6,365 nt of DNA from Pseudomonadota bacterium. GTDB taxonomy: Bacteria; Pseudomonadota; Alphaproteobacteria; Sphingomonadales; Sphingomonadaceae. The notes below the pieces were generated by a model, which worked only from the letters and a program-made list of their open reading frames with translations, did no database searches and had not been told where the DNA came from. The translations under genes and the position numbers were made by a program. The stretch covers positions 1 through 6,365 of the forward strand of contig JAEZQR010000293.1 in NCBI GenBank assembly GCA_023413015.1, in the 5' to 3' direction. Shown piece by piece: positions 5,192 to 6,365 of the stretch. Within the stretch, counting starts at the first letter, position 1. The number at the start of each line of letters is the position of its first letter.

Positions 5192-6365
5192 ATGCAAGTG
5201 CCCGTAATCCGCCAGGAAGACGTCATCGAATCGGTTGCCGACGCGCTCCAGTTCATCTCCTACTACCACCCGATGGACTATATCCGCGCGCTGGGTCGCG
5301 CCTACGAGCTGGAGGAAGGCCCGGCCGCCAAGGACGCCATCGCGCAGATCCTCACCAACAGCCGCATGTGCGCCGAAGGCCACCGCCGATCTGCCAGGAC
5401 ACCGGCATCGTCGTCGCCTTTGTGAAGATCGGCATGAACGTCATCTGGGCCGCGACCATGACGGTCGAGGAGATGGTGAACGAGGGCGTGCGCCGCGCCT
5501 ACATGCACCCGGAGAATCGCCTGCGCGCCTCGATCGTCGCCGACCCGGCGTTCACCCGGAAGAACACGCGCGACAACACGCCCGCCGTCGTCCATATCGA
5601 AACGGTGCCCGGCGACACGGTCGAGATCACGGTCGCGGCCAAGGGCGGCGGCAGCGAGAACAAGACCAAGTTCGCGATGCTCAACCCATCCGATTCGATC
5701 GTCGACTGGGTGCTCGACATGGTCCCCAAGATGGGCGCCGGCTGGTGCCCGCCGGGCATGCTCGGCATCGGCATCGGCGGCTCGGCCGAAAAGGCAATGC
5801 TGCTCGCCAAGGAATCGCTGATGCTCCCGATCGATATGGCGGAGCTAAAGGCGCGCGGGCCGCAGAATCAGATCGAGGAGCTGCGCATCGAGCTCTACGA
5901 CAAGGTCAACGCGCTCGGCATCGGCGCACAGGGGCTGGGCGGCCTGTCGACCGTGCTCGACGTCAAGATTCTCGACGTGCCGACGCATGCCGCGTCGAAG
6001 CCGATCGCGATGATCCCGAACTGCGCGGCCACCCGCCACGCGCACTTCACGCTCGACGGTTCGGGCCCCGCCTATCTCGAGGCGCCGAACCTCGCCGAAT
6101 GGCCGAAGGTCAACTGGACGCCGTCGAAGGAGGCGATCCGCGTCGATCTCGACACGCTGACGCCCGAGGTGGTCGCCACCTGGAAGGCCGGCGACCGCCT
6201 GCTCCTCAACGGCAAGATGCTCACCGGCCGCGACGCCGCGCACAAGCGCATGACCGACATGCTGGCCAAGGGCGAGCCTCTGCCCGTCGATTTCAAGAAC
6301 CGCGTCATCTACTATGTCGGCCCGGTCGATCCGGTGCGCGACGAGGTCGTCGGTCCCGCCGGCCC
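5192..6365 (+). pseudogene. fumA: Class I fumarate hydratase, frame broken by a one-base loss; 3' end beyond window
   Basis: Class I fumarase is the oxygen-sensitive iron-sulphur enzyme that converts fumarate to malate in the citric acid cycle. The first frame is open from 5192 to a TGA at 5423-5425 (77 residues). Homology stops after the MCAEGHR segment (codon 65) and resumes one frame over with PICQDTG. Restoring one C within 5386-5388 gives a continuous protein of about 391 residues to the window edge. In that corrected numbering the three [4Fe-4S] cysteines are Cys68 (ICQDTG), Cys186 (GWCPPG) and Cys278 (IPNCAATRH), with spacings of 118 and 92 close to the 119 and 94 of E. coli FumA. The C-terminal fumarase domain begins near residue 300 and the window ends just before the expected GPTT motif. 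ATG at 5192 is used, but GTG at 5198 lies seven bases from GGGG (5187-5190) and may be the true start. Strong conservation on both sides suggests a sequence error or a very recent mutation. Confidence 0.9.

Noticed and set aside
5381..5391. Programmed ribosomal frameshift in the fumarase gene
   Set aside because: There is no slippery heptamer, stop-codon context or obvious downstream pseudoknot at the junction, and class I fumarases are not known to use frameshifting. A missing base explains it better.
1..6365. CRISPR arrays, tRNA or rRNA genes, insertion sequences, phage or toxin-antitoxin genes
   Set aside because: No regularly spaced direct repeats, RNA gene motifs, terminal inverted repeats with a transposase, or related protein motifs were seen on either strand.

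Overview
The window looks like chromosomal DNA of a high-GC alphaproteobacterium, most likely a member of the Sphingomonadales (Sphingomonas-like). This placement is an inference. It rests on the strong G/C preference at third codon positions, the style of the nrdA, nrdB and fumarase proteins, a secreted TonB-like protein with paired cysteines, and GANTC (CcrM-type) sites near the nrdA promoter.

Layout. Five genes lie on the minus strand and one on the plus strand. Reading from the left edge: the 5' part of a metallophosphoesterase gene (1-670); a 61-residue uncharacterised protein (747-932); a secreted two-domain TonB-C-like protein (1051-1626); nrdB (1708-2766) and nrdA (2958-4826), encoding the two subunits of class I ribonucleotide reductase. 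nrdA is transcribed first, then nrdB. A 365-base divergent intergenic region (4827-5191) follows. A class I fumarate hydratase gene then runs rightward from 5192 out of the window.

Regulation. The intergenic region is the most informative non-coding stretch. On the nrdA side it has a promoter-like pair of elements overlapped by two inverted repeats whose centres are about 31.5 bp apart. This is the arrangement expected for the repressor NrdR, although neither repeat fits the canonical box exactly. It also holds a perfect DnaA box in the nrdA leader and four GANTC sites within about 175 bp. Together these suggest dNTP synthesis tied to replication and the cell cycle. The nrdA-nrdB gap is unusually long (191 bases) and contains a series of stem-loops, one spanning the nrdA stop codon.

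Oddities. The fumarase reading frame is broken by an apparent loss of one C near 5386-5388. All three iron-sulphur cysteines and the rest of the visible protein are otherwise well conserved, so a sequencing error or a very recent mutation is likely. NrdA has no N-terminal ATP-cone. The TonB-like gene has a clearly lower GC3 than its neighbours. The start codon and Shine-Dalgarno of the 61-residue protein sit in a predicted hairpin. I see no new multi-gene system here; the points of interest are regulatory and structural details in a mostly housekeeping region.
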